DNA from: Polytrichum commune
Taxonomy: Eukaryota > Streptophyta > Polytrichopsida > Polytrichales > Polytrichaceae
Assembly: GCA_950295325.1 (NCBI GenBank)
Contig: OX485805.1
Coordinates: 11,408,501-11,472,500, forward strand
DNA: 64,000 bases
Direction: 5' to 3'
Shown: positions 23,636-35,087 of the stretch, one piece after another
How the letters are laid out: the number at the start of each line of letters is the position of its first letter
Position numbering within the stretch: position 1 is the stretch's first letter
The notes under the pieces: generated by a model
Told to the model about the DNA's origin: nothing
What the model saw: only the letters and a program-made list of their open reading frames with translations
Database searches by the model: none
Made by a program: the position numbers and the translations under genes

Positions 23636-26600
23636 ATGGCTCTGCAAACAACGATGGGCGCTTCCGAAGCCAGACTCCTGCTGGTGGCTGCGTTGTTTGG
23701 AGTTGTAGCTCTGAGCAGCATCTTTGCAGGTGTGGAGGCCCAGGCTACCACGGAGACTTTCACCCCATTCACGACCAACTCGCAATATGGCAGCGACTTC
23801 TCAGTCGTGTGGGCGCCTAACAATGCTTGGTCTGGGAACAACAGCACCTTGGTGCTGAGCCTCACGAACTCTTCAGGTTAGTGTTCATTCATCCTAGAGG
23901 CTCTTGGTGCTTGGCATGTCAACTTAGCAAGTCCGTAGCTGGGAATTGGATGGATTCCCTCAGTCAATCTTGTTTGTGGTCTTCTATTCTAAGTAGGGGT
24001 GTGTGTGTGCATCGTTTTCCCCTACTCTTTCAGGAGGATTCGAATATATTATCTTGCGAATTCTGGAAACGGTATGTACTGGAGATTCTAGGAACCGATC
24101 TTCTTTTGACCATATCGTTCTAGAACATCGGCAATGCAGTGTTTCACCGTCTTCTATATTCTAATAACGTGGCTGTGATATTGTCCAGAATTGTAAATCT
24201 GGACTAACCATGAAAATGTTGTGGCTTTACATTCATTGTTTTTGAGTTTTCTTCTGAATTGTGTACTTTGGGTTAGATCCAATAATCAAGTATGCCTCTG
24301 TTGAGTGAAGGTAATCTTGTTCCTTTCTATCTAGACTGCCGCGCTTGCGAATTGTTTCCTGATCTTGTGCATTATGTGGTTTCATGGGAACTAAATGTAC
24401 TAGAAGGCTTCGGCTGTCCGGGCCTTGCAATGTTGTTACTGAGAACTAAGTCTCCCTGCTAGACTTGGTTCCCATCTCGTCTGACTGGGAAACTGTTTGT
24501 ATTAGTTTTTGATTTTGTTGAGTAATGTGGGCTAGTTTATCATGTAAATATGGACAGGAAGGTCTTTATGAATGTTCTCTGACCTTCAATGGATGTTTCT
24601 GACGAACAAGTCCAGATGACATTTTCACTCATGAATGCTAATGCAATATATATCCATGTTCAGGATCCGCCGTTGAGAGCACCACCAGTTACTTGTTTGG
24701 CTACCTCCGAGCCTCGATCAAGCTTGTTTCCGGATATTCAGCCGGAGTTTGTCAAACTTTCTACGTAAGTGTATCTTTAGCTACATGTATCTTTTTAGTT
24801 GTAGATATGATTAATGCATCAAGGGACTGGCCTGGGAATAATCGCATGGGGATGGTTTTGTTGTCTTCTGAATTTGTGTGCACTTCCGCAGCTGTCTTCG
24901 TCAGGCCCCAACCATGATGAAGTGGACTTTGAGTTTCTGGGGAACGTGACCAACCAACCATGGATTCTGCAAACCAATATTTTTGCAAACGGAACAGGAG
25001 GCCGCGAGCAACGCATATACTTGTGGTTCGATCCTACTGCTGATTATCACACCTACGCGGTGATTTGGAACTACAAGACAATCTCGTAAGTTCTGATCAT
25101 TTAGGTTTTTGTGGATTTTATGTCTTTGTCAAAGATTTACGTTCATAGGATGAAGCAGTATCACATTTCACAATGATTTTACAGAATGAAACGGTAGTGT
25201 ACTTAATGTTATTATGATCTTTTAAATATCAACACACAATTATTTAATTCAGTTAGTTGAATTCTAGAGTCTGTTCGCTCTGTAGATACTCTAATTTAGA
25301 ATCTGGAAGGTCAGTCATGAAACTAGCAGATCAATCATGTGCAGAAATGCATAGATTTAAGGATGGTCGAATTTTTGACTCCATTACAGCCTTGAAATAG
25401 TCTTTTCTCAGTCTGACAATCTTTATTTCTGCCCACGATCTGTTTTCTATTTTTACCCCATTCACAGTCGGCCATGTAAAAGAATATTGGCCGTTCTAGA
25501 AAATGACATGATGTTGTTGGCGATAACTATGATTCCAGCTTCTTGTACACGTTACCTCTTCATCGCAGCACCTGTCGGCATACTTAATGCTTTGACAGGA
25601 CATGTCGTGAATCACTTCGGTTTATTACAACTATTGAAGGGCTATTCTGTTCACTTCACTGTGTAGAGTACAGTACATCCATATATAATTTGTGCAATAG
25701 TTAAGTAAATTTTTTGTCTATAAACCAAAATATTTTGGAGGTAATTTATGTACGTCCATATACTTATGTGCCTGTAAAGTGATTAAAATATGTACTCAGA
25801 ATAACATTTCAAGGTTGTAGGAATTTGACATTTGTACAAGAAGTTTGGTTCATTAGTCTCGTTTGAGGAGATTTTTCTGTGGAGTGAGTGTTAAAAATTC
25901 TGTTTCATCTTGTCAAATAGCTTTCCTGGGTAAATTGTTATCTCTTTGTCTGGAATTTGTCATTAGTCGCTTGATTGGAATTAAGGTATTCTAATTTGGG
26001 TGTGATGTCATGATGTTGTGCAGAATGTACGTAGATAACACATTGATCAGGATATTCCAGAATCATGAGCAACAGGGACAAGCTTACTTGGACAGACAAC
26101 CCATGAATGTGTTTGCAAGCATCTTTGATGCATCTCAATGGGCAACGCGTGGTGGACTTGACAAGGTCGATTGGGCCTTTGCTCCGTTCCTCGGCAGATA
26201 CACAAATTTCACCATGGATGCTTGCGCCGCAGACCCAGCGAATCCAATGGCTAGTCCTTGCACCAGCCCCAGTGCAAGTAAGTACTTATTTTGTTCTTTC
26301 AGTTTTTGGGTTTGACAACAGTCTCTTGCTTTTCTTAATGGGTTATTTGATTGTACCTCCCATCATAAATTTGGGACTATCCACTCAAAGTAATCTCAAA
26401 ATCCATTGAATTGTCTGACTCAAAACTTGTTGGTATGTAACTGTGATTTGAACAATGTGGGTTGTGATTTGGAATCCGGAAGTGGAGATATAGCCTTTGG
26501 GGAAAGGCACAGGTGATTGACAGCTGAACTATTTTTTTGCAGCAAACTGGTGGAATGCACCCTATTTCCAAAGCCTCCCAGCTGACCGGATCGCGGAAAT

Positions 26601-26694
26601 GGAAAACATTACAAAGGTGTATGATTATTGCACGGATACTGTCCGCTACCCAGGCACAACTATGCCTTACGAGTGCACAGTTGGATACCAGTAG
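23636..26694 (+). CDS. Xyloglucan endotransglucosylase/hydrolase (GH16), five exons
   Basis: Five exons (23636-23876, 24664-24764, 24892-25085, 26024-26277, 26543-26694), all with GT-AG introns and matching phases, give about 313 residues, normal for the family. Residues 1-36 form a signal peptide ending near VEAQ. Exon 3 holds the catalytic signature [10 protein letters not shown], whose glutamates act as nucleophile and acid/base, followed at once by the NVT glycosylation sequon typical of XTHs. The C-terminal XET domain shows [24 protein letters not shown] and a Cys near the end. The enzyme should cut and rejoin xyloglucan in the wall; transglycosylase versus hydrolase preference cannot be read. 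The upstream region holds a foldback element. GLP2 lies tail-to-tail downstream, and the 3' end of this gene is duplicated at 50526-50850. Confidence 0.93.
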
Positions 26695-26927
26695 GGACAC
26701 CAAAAAAGATTAAGCTAATATCCTGCTGAGCCATGCAATTGGTACCCAGTAGGGCTCTATATAATTCTTTGGGCACATTGCTTTTAATTGATGCATTGAT
26801 AGACGCCCAACAGGGTAGTCAATCAAAAGTATCACTTCCTGGTACTGATTAATTGCTATTAGTTGTGCTCAGTCACAAATTGAACTGGGTGGGCGAAAGG
26901 TGGCCTTCCTGTGTATTATGTCTGATC

Positions 26928-26933
26928 AATAAA
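26928..26933 (+). terminator. Poly(A) signal of XTH
   Basis: AATAAA lies about 234 bases after the XTH stop codon and is a plausible polyadenylation signal. The region is retained in inverted form near 50290 in the duplicate. Confidence 0.5.
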
Positions 26934-27637
26934 ACTTGACAATTTTAAATTCTTGTGGTTCCCAACTGCTTGCTACATAATCCTGCGTTGAATACTTACC
27001 TCGTACTGTACTAAAAAGGGTTACCTCATAACTCGCGACAAACTCCCTTTCAAGAAATGGCCAAGGCTTCATGGTGTCTACGTATACTCGAGATAGTGTA
27101 GTGAGGTCCAGTTGATGTGCTTGAGCACCTCGGATGGGTTTAAGTGAATCCTGACAATTTGAGCAGTGCACAAAATGCTTGACAATTTGAGCAATAGGGT
27201 AAAAGTGTTTCAAGTCTGGACTTTCAATCATTCTTAGGACATCTGAGTGGCAGAGCATCGTGGCAATGTACAGATCAATGAGCTTCAACATGTTGTGAGT
27301 ATAAGTAGAAAAACAACACGTCATTCAAAAATTGGTACTGCTATGTCCTACGTGAATCAGCTATTTCTAACATCTAGCAAATTTGCTGTCCTTCACAGCG
27401 TAGGTTTCATCGGATAACTTAGTGCCAAGCAAGTCTGGTCTCAAACGTAACCACCATTCGTCTGGATTTCGTATAGAGTGGGCTTATCTCGATGTTGATT
27501 CGTCAATTGAGACGCAATTTCGGATTTCTTGAGGGGCACTAGCACCACCAGCCTGTGATGCTAGTACTGGTCGAGTCATTCCAACACTCCTCGGACTTGA
27601 GAAAGGAAGAGCTCAGTGAATTTTTTTAATGTGGGAG

Positions 27638-28312
27638 TTACACTCGGAACTTGGCCTGAATGCTGTCCACCTCTTGCTGGGTGATTTTGAAGGCCTTGGT
27701 CAACACCTGATCGTTGATGTCGGGCGTGAACAAAGCTGGAGCGATCTGTTGGACCCCTGGGTTCTGGCTGCTCAAGGCTGCGATGGCCATGGCAGGGTAG
27801 TTGCCGATGTTCAGCTGGAAGTGGACCAAGCCCTTGGGAAACACGAACACATCTCCCTTGTTCAGGGTGGTGGCGAACAGGGTGTTGGTGGTGCTCACGA
27901 ATCCCACGTACAAGGTGCCCTCGGCCAGAAACAAGATTTCGGTGGCCCTGGGGTGAGTGTGGGGGACGTTGATACCTCCCTTGGCGAAGTCGATGCGCAC
28001 CATGGAGATGCCCAACGTGTTGAGGCCTGCGAAGTTGTCGACGTTGGTAGCCGTCACCGTGGCCGCATTGGCATTGTTGGTGTTTCCTGCCTTGTTGAGT
28101 AGGGAAGATTTGAAGTCGGTGGCCACTACCTGGGCCAGAGGCTTGCACACCTTGCCATTCACCGTGGTGGCGCTGGCCAAGTCTGCGACGCAGAAGTCCT
28201 GCAGAGGATCCTCGTCTGCCGCCATGGTCACCGTGGGTAAACAAGCCACACACAGGAGTGCAGCTGCAACTGTGACCCACAAACTGAGATTGCGGAGGGA
28301 CATCAGAGCCAT
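27638..28312 (-). CDS. Germin-like protein GLP2
   Basis: A 224-residue germin-like protein of the X type, starting MALMSLRNLSLWVTVAAALL and cleaved probably after TMA. I use this Met, not one 11 codons upstream, because it aligns with GLP4 and the upstream codons are out of frame there. Both cupin boxes (PHTHPRATEILFLAEG and GDVFVFPKGLVHFQLN) and both disulfide cysteines are intact. A 3-bp deletion reduces NNTLF to NTLF near residue 147, removing the one N-glycosylation sequon shared by the other four copies. It ends KITQQEVDSIQAKFRV. It is convergent with XTH. Its TATA box is altered relative to GLP4. Confidence 0.94.
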   Translation of the reverse strand: MALMSLRNLSLWVTVAAALLCVACLPTVTMAADEDPLQDFCVADLASATTVNGKVCKPLAQVVATDFKSSLLNKAGNTNNANAATVTATNVDNFAGLNTLGISMVRIDFAKGGINVPHTHPRATEILFLAEGTLYVGFVSTTNTLFATTLNKGDVFVFPKGLVHFQLNIGNYPAMAIAALSSQNPGVQQIAPALFTPDINDQVLTKAFKITQQEVDSIQAKFRV

Positions 28313-28524
28313 GATTGCAAGAGTAGTTAAGAAATCAATGAACACCCTTAGAAAGGCCGAAATAGGAGCACAATTTGGACGCTTGCAGTGGGGTGTGTCG
28401 TACTACCCTTCGACTGTATATCTTGTGCAATCGAGCTTGAATCACGAGGACTGGTCACTTGAATGAAAGACTGGGATTGTATTGTAGGAGGGTAGACTTG
28501 AGGATCATCTCGGGCAGACTGCGC

Positions 28525-28532
28525 TTTATGTA
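28525..28532 (-). promoter_or_regulatory. TATA-like box of GLP2, degenerate
   Basis: TACATAAA on the minus strand aligns with TATATAAA of GLP4 in otherwise similar sequence, 213 bases before the start codon. The T-to-C change at the third position would be expected to weaken TBP binding. Confidence 0.6.
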
Positions 28533-28984
28533 CTTCCGCAAGAAACACATCTCGCTTCGATGCGCGTCGCCAACGTTGTAGCTGGAGCACGTCACACTGT
28601 GACTGTGTTGACCTGCGAGTGTTACAACACTGATGACACGGAGGCCAAAGTGAAATGCATTGGTTTGCCAATATGCCATTTTACAGTTTACAAGCTTATT
28701 TCTGGTTGACTGCGGAAGTGGAGTTAGCAGGATGGTGCAAGGGAAGGTGAATTCTCTATCTAGAAAAATGACTGCAGGTTGAGATGCGACTCGTCGATTA
28801 CGCACTTACCCGAACTTTGGCCTAATCTAGTAAAGTCAAGAGCGCCAAATGCGGCAGCCGGGGAGCTGGAGCCTGGGAAGGAGGCGCGTGGAGAAAAGGT
28901 TTGCCGGAGTGGGCCCATTCGCCTCGGAGACTCGGACACCTTCACCAATTTCTGTTTCCGTGTCCAGGGAGGTTGCGCGGAGAC

Positions 28985-29100
28985 ATTGAATGGGGTATAT
29001 CCTATAGATTCCTAAAAGTGACCGGTGATTTCCTGACCTTCAACCGGTTATTTCTGAAACTCAACCGGTTCATCTGTAACCGGCAGCCGGTTCTCCCCGT
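28985..29100. repeat. Cluster of ACCGGTT/AACCGGTT palindromic motifs
   Basis: About five CCGGT-core motifs fall within about 70 bases (29030-29095), two of them full AACCGGTT palindromes. Related sequence occurs at 37370-37590, 47765-47965 and 47985-48200. It lies in the divergent space between GLP2 and GLP3. Confidence 0.7.
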
Positions 29101-30438
29101 TCATTGTTCTTTGTGTGAGGTCCTGGGTTCCAGTGATTGTTTTATTTTATTTTTATTCTCTCCAAATGTCAAATTTTCAAGATAGCGGCCACACTGGCGA
29201 TAATTATTCAACGAATGAAGCTGCAGATGGATGATAAATCACGATTCATCCCAACGTGAGCATCTTCGTCCAACACCTGGTGATTCTATTTGATTTGAAT
29301 GATTTGGATGGTTTCTTGAAGTTCAGATGGAGGAAAAACGATGCAATGCTTCTTTGGTCTATTTATGGTTCAGGAGTTTGGCGACAAATCATCAAGGAAT
29401 TTTTTTTTGTTAAGGGTTCAGGAGCTCCATGTGTAGGTACCTATGTCTAGTGATGATTTGCACATGCTAGTGTTTCGGCTTTTGGATGCCCTGAAGTTTG
29501 TTTTTTTTCCTTTTCACTTTATTGTTTATGCCCGTGGTCTCATCACTTAGTAAGTGACATTTCCAAAGTTTCTCATTTAGGGTGTAAAACCAAAGATGAG
29601 GTTTCAAAATCTCAAAGTGAAGATTTTGTTACTCTTTAAGTCATCACATATTAGACACTCTTGATTGTTTTAACTAGCATTGTCTCAATACAATGTTTGC
29701 ATTTCATAGATATAATAATATATCTTCATCATAACACATGTTTGTTTGGCAGTTGTTTTTGACTGGTACCAACCTTGTCACATGTCACATACCACTCAAT
29801 TATAGGTGACTCATTATCCTTTTTCCTCCTCCAAGGGACCTCATGGGCTTCTTTTCCACCTCATGACATGTCACGCTACCAAGGTGGTCCACTCCTCTTG
29901 GAATAAATATTAATTTCTCCAAAACTTCATGTGTTTTGACTTTGAAAAGGAGAGAGATCTCCAATGCGTGGTTGGAGCTCATAGGAGATCACCCAAGTTT
30001 GAGGGTTGAGACAAGTTTGCTTCATGGACAAGTTTGCATCACGGACAACCATGATCAACATCAAGTTAACGGCTTCACATTCATGCCACTACTTAGATTC
30101 GGGCGTTTATTTTTCTTTTTCTAATCTTCAAGTTTGAGACAAGTTTGCTTGCCCATTCTATAATATAGCTATCTTTAGCATTTTGAGCAAAACCTCAAAA
30201 CAAACATGCATCAAACACGTCCGCACTCAAGTCCAATATGAGAAACACCTACTACACGGTCAATGAGACTTTACTTGCCTATAGAATAGGCATATGAACT
30301 CCAAATTTAGAATTCAAATTCCACATGTATGTATTCTCATTGATTAAACACCCATATCCATATATATATATATATATATATGTATAGTCATCCCATGATC
30401 CGAAATTTGAAAACCTATGTTTTTATTGGCACCATTAG

Positions 30439-30732
30439 TTTGTCACTTGTTAGTTTTGACATTGTAGAAGAACGTAGAAGCATCTGGAGGTAAAATGTAG
30501 AACATAGGAGAACCATCTGGAAGGTAGTGAGTTCTTAGGGTAGTCAATTTCATTTAGTAGTAGGCATCCCGCTTACGGTACTTAGGGTCGGTCACTCTGT
30601 GAAGGAAGACTACTGTTGTCAGGACTCTTGTGTGAAATGTGATATTCTACAATAAAGAAAGTGAATAGGAGTTTAGCCACATGAGATGTGCATGATATGT
30701 GAGTTTGTTTGGTTCTAGGTATCAATAATTTT
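30439..30732. mobile_element. Insertion specific to Y3, class unknown
   Basis: Y1 and Y5 run straight from GTTTTCATTAG into the TATTCCCTACATGAATAC region, while Y3 has 294 extra bases flanked by CATTAG on both sides (30433-30438 and 30733-30738). This suggests a 6-bp target duplication. No terminal inverted repeat or coding region is visible. A SINE or small DNA transposon is possible. Confidence 0.55.
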
Positions 30733-31129
30733 CATTAGTTTTCCTTACATGAATACTTTTACTTTGCCACCATTTAGATCTTCTCACATTTTATCAATTT
30801 TGTGAATGGGATTTTCTTCTCATGGATGTGTGTTGAAATTAGCTACAAATTATGTGTGAGTCGCCAATCAAAATGAAATAAAATCAGCAAGTGGGAGCCC
30901 TCAACATCAACGATGGTCCAAAATTTTCCTTCCTTGATGAAATGAAGCCGCAAAAGAAGTTAGGAAAAAGGTCAAGCAAGGTGACCCACATAACTTACAT
31001 GCCAAGCGGGGTTGAGTAAATTTCTTTAGCTGGTAAGTTAGGTAGGTGAAGACACGGTTAGAAACTTAAGAAGGTCTTGACTTTGCCAAGCCTCCCGAGC
31101 GGGCCCAGCAGGATGGCTAAAGCCTAACG

Positions 31130-31137
31130 CATAAATA
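31130..31137 (+). promoter_or_regulatory. TATA-like box of GLP3
   Basis: CATAAATA about 253 bases before the GLP3 start, in sequence nearly identical to the GLP1 and GLP5 promoters. Confidence 0.65.
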
Positions 31138-31389
31138 CAAGGCAGGAGATGGTACCATCACAAATCGACTTGCCTCTTGCACTCTCTGTACCTGTGAAGA
31201 TCTGCATAGCAACATACAAAGAGATTTTAGTCTGCACTTCCATCGAAATCTCCTATCGGCTTGGAATTCTATTCCATATCATTGAATTCAACAAGCTTTA
31301 AATTTCTTCACCGACCTGCAGCAAGATTCAAAACTTTTCTCAAGATCAGTGATTCATTGATCAATTGAGCTTCCAAGTACCAGAATAGA

Positions 31390-32067
31390 ATGGGTGTTGT
31401 GTCCAGAGTTCACATGGCTCGAGTGTGGGTCACTATGGTTGCAGTTTTGTTGGTTGCTCTTGTCCCCATGGCGATCATGGCGGCGGATGAGGATCCTCTG
31501 CAAGACTTCTGCGTCGCAGATTTGGCCAGTGCCACCACGGTGAATGGCAAGGTGTGCAAGCCTCTGGCCCAGGTGGTGGCCACCGACTTCAAATCTTCCC
31601 TACTCAACAAAGCAGGCAACACCAACAACGCCAATTCGGCGACGGTGACGGCTACCAACGTCGACAACTTCGCAGGCCTCAACACGTTGGGCATCTCCAT
31701 GGTGCGCATCGACTTCGCCAAGGGAGGCATCAACGTGCCCCACACTCACCCCAGGGCCACCGAAATCTTGTTTCTGGCCGAGGGCACCTTGTACGTGGGA
31801 TTCGTGAGCACCACCAACAACACCCTGTTCGCCACCACCCTGAACAAGGGAGATGTGTTCGTGTTTCCCAAGGGCTTGGTCCACTTCCAGCTGAACATCG
31901 GCAAGTACCCTGCCATGGCCATCGCGGCCTTGAGCAGCCAGAACCCAGGGGTCCAACAGATCGCTCCAGCTTTGTTCACGCCCGACATCAACGATCAGGT
32001 GTTGACCAAGGCCTTTAAAATCACCGAGCAAGAAGTGGACAGCATTCAGGCCAAGTTCCGAGCCTAA
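31390..32067 (+). CDS. Germin-like protein GLP3
   Basis: A 225-residue, intronless secreted cupin of the Y type (signal peptide MGVVSRVHMARVWV..., mature start near ADEDPLQ). Mn-binding boxes PHTHPRATEILFLAEG and GDVFVFPKGLVHFQLN are complete, as are the germin disulfide cysteines. One N-glycosylation sequon (NNT) lies near residue 148. Its mature region carries the NSATVTATNVDNF variant shared with GLP4 and GLP5 and not with GLP1 and GLP2. For about 160 bases it is identical to GLP4 although the promoters and signal peptides differ. Role: apoplastic germin-like enzyme or structural protein; activity not predictable. Confidence 0.95.
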   Translation: MGVVSRVHMARVWVTMVAVLLVALVPMAIMAADEDPLQDFCVADLASATTVNGKVCKPLAQVVATDFKSSLLNKAGNTNNANSATVTATNVDNFAGLNTLGISMVRIDFAKGGINVPHTHPRATEILFLAEGTLYVGFVSTTNNTLFATTLNKGDVFVFPKGLVHFQLNIGKYPAMAIAALSSQNPGVQQIAPALFTPDINDQVLTKAFKITEQEVDSIQAKFRA

Positions 32068-32559
32068 ATCCCAAAATAATATATATGGCAGAGTCGCAGA
32101 AAGTTGCAACATTTGCTGAAGGACCTCATAGAGCTCCGTGTACATGCAACTCGTTCCTTTCCACCACTCTGGAAAAATTAGAAGTGCCCAATTATGATCC
32201 GCTTTGGTCAGCCCATCGGCAATATCGGACTACATAAATTAGTTTGTTGAAGGAGTACAGTATAAAGCGTTAATCGCCACTTGTCATGATACAACTCGTA
32301 GGCTCGCATGATGCAGCTACACCATTTGTTTTTGATTTGAAACGTACCATAATGGAAATTCTTGGCCTGGTATACCTTTGATATAATGTAAGTTTGCACT
32401 TCAATTTGGCCCTATAGACAAGAGCAGTCTTCATGTCAGACTAGAGCTAATTCCTTGGCTCAGACCTCTGGTCTATGTTCGGGTTCCTTTAAGTTATCTC
32501 CTGTCATAAAGGATCCCGAGGCCGAGGATTTACTCAACCTTTGCAAGGAAACTATCTAA

Positions 32560-33941
32560 AAATCAACTCAGAAATGGAGTACTGCAAAAGGTGTAAGTGA
32601 AAATTATCAAATAAACAAGTGCCAATGTGACTTGCTGGTTGAGAATCTTTCAGGGGTGCAGCGTAGTCTGGAAACAATCCATCTATCAAAGCTTGATGAT
32701 GGATCAAAAAAAATTTTACTCGTACATGAGCTTCACCACACTCTGTTGGACGCTGACGCGCTCATTAATGCCAGCTGCATGACCAATCTAATTGGCCAAG
32801 AGCAGCGATTGAACAAGGTGATATGGAAAAAAAAGTTTTCAAAACTGCTTTACGACATGAAGTGGTGCACAGATATTCTGGTAACCACTCTGATGGACAA
32901 TTCTGGAGGGGACAGCAACTTTGGACAACAGAATTGCGAGTGGAAGCTGAATGACTCTAATCTGGTGATGGCGATTGAAGATGAAAAGAGTCTCAAAGAC
33001 CACCTCAGTTCTACAAAGCTCGACGATGATCCAAAAGAAAAAAATCAGGGGCTTGCAGATCAATTGGTAAAGCATATGGAAGAATTGTTCCGGTCTGGCT
33101 TGTGATTCTTGAACCCGAGGGCCTTGATTTTGAACGCAGAATTTCTTGGTCAGGGTGCGTCTGGCATGGTGCAAACAATCAATTTCCTAGGCAGCCTGTG
33201 TGCGATGAAGATTGTGATGACAGGGCATGAGGAAGTGCAGGTTTCCTTTCTGAAGGAATTGAAAATTGTAAAGTATCTTGTCCACCACCCCCATTTAGTG
33301 CGCCTCCTCTGGTATTCCCAAAAAGATGACAATTACTATCTCATTATGGAGATAATGCAGATGGACTTTAGGAAGGCTAGAGGTTTGAAGTATGTTAGAG
33401 GTTCAACTATTAATGCTGTTTCTTTGATGCTTCAAATTGGAGAAGGGGTGAAGTACATTCACACCAAGGGCGTGGCGCATCGGGGTCTTAAACCGGAGAA
33501 CGTGTTGGTTAATCTTACCAAGAAGAATCAGTGCAGTGAAGATAGCCGATTTCGGTGTGTCCAAAACCAAATAAGCCAGTAGAGCATACTCAAACCAGAC
33601 AACCACCGGTACGGCATTACACATGGCTCCAGAGGTTCTTGAATTAGGTGCTGACCCTCACAAGGCCAAATTCAACCCCATAAAAGCGATTGTGTTCAGC
33701 TTTGCCATTGTGTGCTCCGTGATTCTGACTGGGAAGTGTCCCTATCATGACTCTGCCCTTGACCAGAAGCAGGAAAAAAAGCAAGTGAAGGAGGGCAAGT
33801 TGAGACCAACCCTTCCAGCAGATTGTCCTCCGCGGTTGGCCACCCTCATCAAAAAATGTTGGGCAGAAATTCCTTCGGAGCGGCCTCCCTTTGATGAAAT
33901 TTGCAGAGACCTACAGTACATCAAAGGCCTGCTTTTGAGAG
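32560..33941 (+). pseudogene. Protein kinase pseudogene, N-terminal helical and kinase part
   Basis: The frame opens with a helical region (residues of the DLLVENLSGVQRSLE type, later YDMKWCTDILVTTL) that resembles the plant DUF1221 domain found in front of kinases. This match is from memory and tentative. An in-frame TGA (33103-33105) separates it from the kinase domain: glycine loop GQGASGMV, lysine in CAMKI, then AHRGLKPENVLV, where the catalytic Asp of HRD is Gly. A frameshift near 33530 precedes IADFGVSK, and a TAA stop follows in the activation loop. The C-lobe resumes at MAPEVLELG, but the conserved Asp of subdomain IX is lost (KAIVFSFAIV). CPPRLATLIKKCW and a GT splice site after 33941 close the exon. 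With two stops, one frameshift and two lost key residues it is dead as a kinase. Confidence 0.85.
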
Positions 33942-34115
33942 GTGAGCAGGCATGCTCTATTAGAGTAGGATGAAGAATAGACATAATTCTATATCACAAG
34001 TTTGATTTTCATGTTGTTGATGTAGCAAAAATTAACAAGAATTTGAATACATGTAGTAGCATCAGTTGTACGTAGCATTGGCAGGACCTGATGTTACTGA
34101 GTTGAATTTTTTTAG

Positions 34116-35087
34116 ATGATCAAGACATGCTTAAGACTACAGGATCTGAGACACCAAAATTAGAGGGAGCTGAGGTAACGCATATATATTCTTGTCTGTT
34201 ATCTCTATCAATCTACATTACGTTAGTTGTGCTTTTCTTAGAGGTGAGCATTGTAGTCAAGTGTTACCTTAAGACAATCAGCTGCCAACAAGCTGCAACA
34301 TCATGAGAAATTCTTTGTAAGCGATATTATGACAAAAATATTGAATGTGGAAGTTGGAAAGAAAAGATAATGCAATGGGTCATTTAGGATTAAAAGTATG
34401 TGTTCACCAGATGAGTATGGTATACATGTTTGATGAATGGAGTTGGGCATGTAATGCACTTGTTGTATGAACATCCAAGGACTCTGGGGACTCGGGAAGA
34501 ATTAGATCGAAAAGGCTAGTTTTAAAGGTATGAAGATGTGTTATGGCATGGCTAGGTCCTACAAAGGGATGAAGGTGAAATCTGAGATGGTTACTTCCGG
34601 CTAAGGATGAAGGTGAGCTATACGATGAAATTGTGATGCAGATGACATATGAGCTACTTGACGGAAAAGAGGAAAAAGAGGTAACTGCACTCTTCCATCC
34701 TTGATTCAATTTGTTCATACCAGAAGCAATATTATTGCCTTGGTTTCTTGCAAACCATCTTTGTTGACAAGACCCAATGTTGCTTCACACATGAATTTCT
34801 AATAGTTGCTACTGTGTTTCATGTGACCCCAGATCATTTTCGAGAAGTGCGAGTTTATCACATGCATCAGCGGGTTTGCATCTGAATTGGTTGTGATTCT
34901 GCAAGGGAAGAAGCGGTCTAGTGTAAGTTGTGTGGTATCATTAACTGTTCATACAAATCTTCAAAGTTATGGTCCTTTTGGTGAGGAAAAGGGTGAGCCA
35001 TTCTCTAATGAGAAGGGTGAAATAATTGGATTTCATGAAGCAGCTAGTAATTGTCTTGACAGCCTGGGTGTTGTCATAATCCCTTAA
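34116..35087 (+). pseudogene. Jacalin-type lectin part of the same kinase pseudogene
   Basis: A short exon at 34116-34174 (DDQDMLKTTGSETPKLEG) is in phase with the kinase exon. Around 34608-34680 GELYDEIVMQMTYELL could be the start of a jacalin repeat. The exon 34833-35087, after a CCCCAG acceptor, reads EFITCISGF, SLTVHTNLQSYGPFG, GEPFSN, GEIIGFHEAASN and LDSLGVVIIP, then stop. This is the familiar jacalin order (EYITxISG, SLTFxTN, YGPFG, GxPFS, GxIxGFHG, LDxIGV). The lectin fold binds mannose or galactose. The original gene was therefore a kinase-lectin fusion. The N-terminal strand with the GG motif is poorly preserved. Confidence 0.75.

Larger units (their letters stand above)
23270..29100 (-). 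repeat. Segmental duplication block X, copy 1 (XTH and GLP2)
   Basis: The part from intron 4 of XTH (about 26360) through GLP2 and its promoter to about 29090 reappears inverted at about 47760-50850. Gene order and the convergent orientation are preserved. Exons 1-4 of XTH are not duplicated anywhere in the window. The left limit given here is the gene neighbourhood; the shared part starts near 26360. Confidence 0.8.
29540..32420 (+). repeat. Segmental duplication block Y, copy 3 (carries GLP3)
   Basis: This block is similar to Y1 and Y5 throughout promoter, leader, gene and the first 350 bases of 3' flank. Similarity stops abruptly at about 32420, and the kinase-jacalin pseudogene follows. 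A 294-bp insertion at 30439-30732 is absent from the other two copies. A (TA)n microsatellite sits at 30359-30382. Confidence 0.85.

Noticed and set aside
23338-23865. 175-codon minus-strand frame across XTH exon 1
   Set aside because: It is antisense to the signal peptide and first exon of a well-supported gene, without any family features.
31600-32145. 181-codon antisense frame over GLP3, with equivalents over the other GLPs
   Set aside because: It is kept only because the GLP sequence is conserved; composition and lack of any motif mark it as a shadow.
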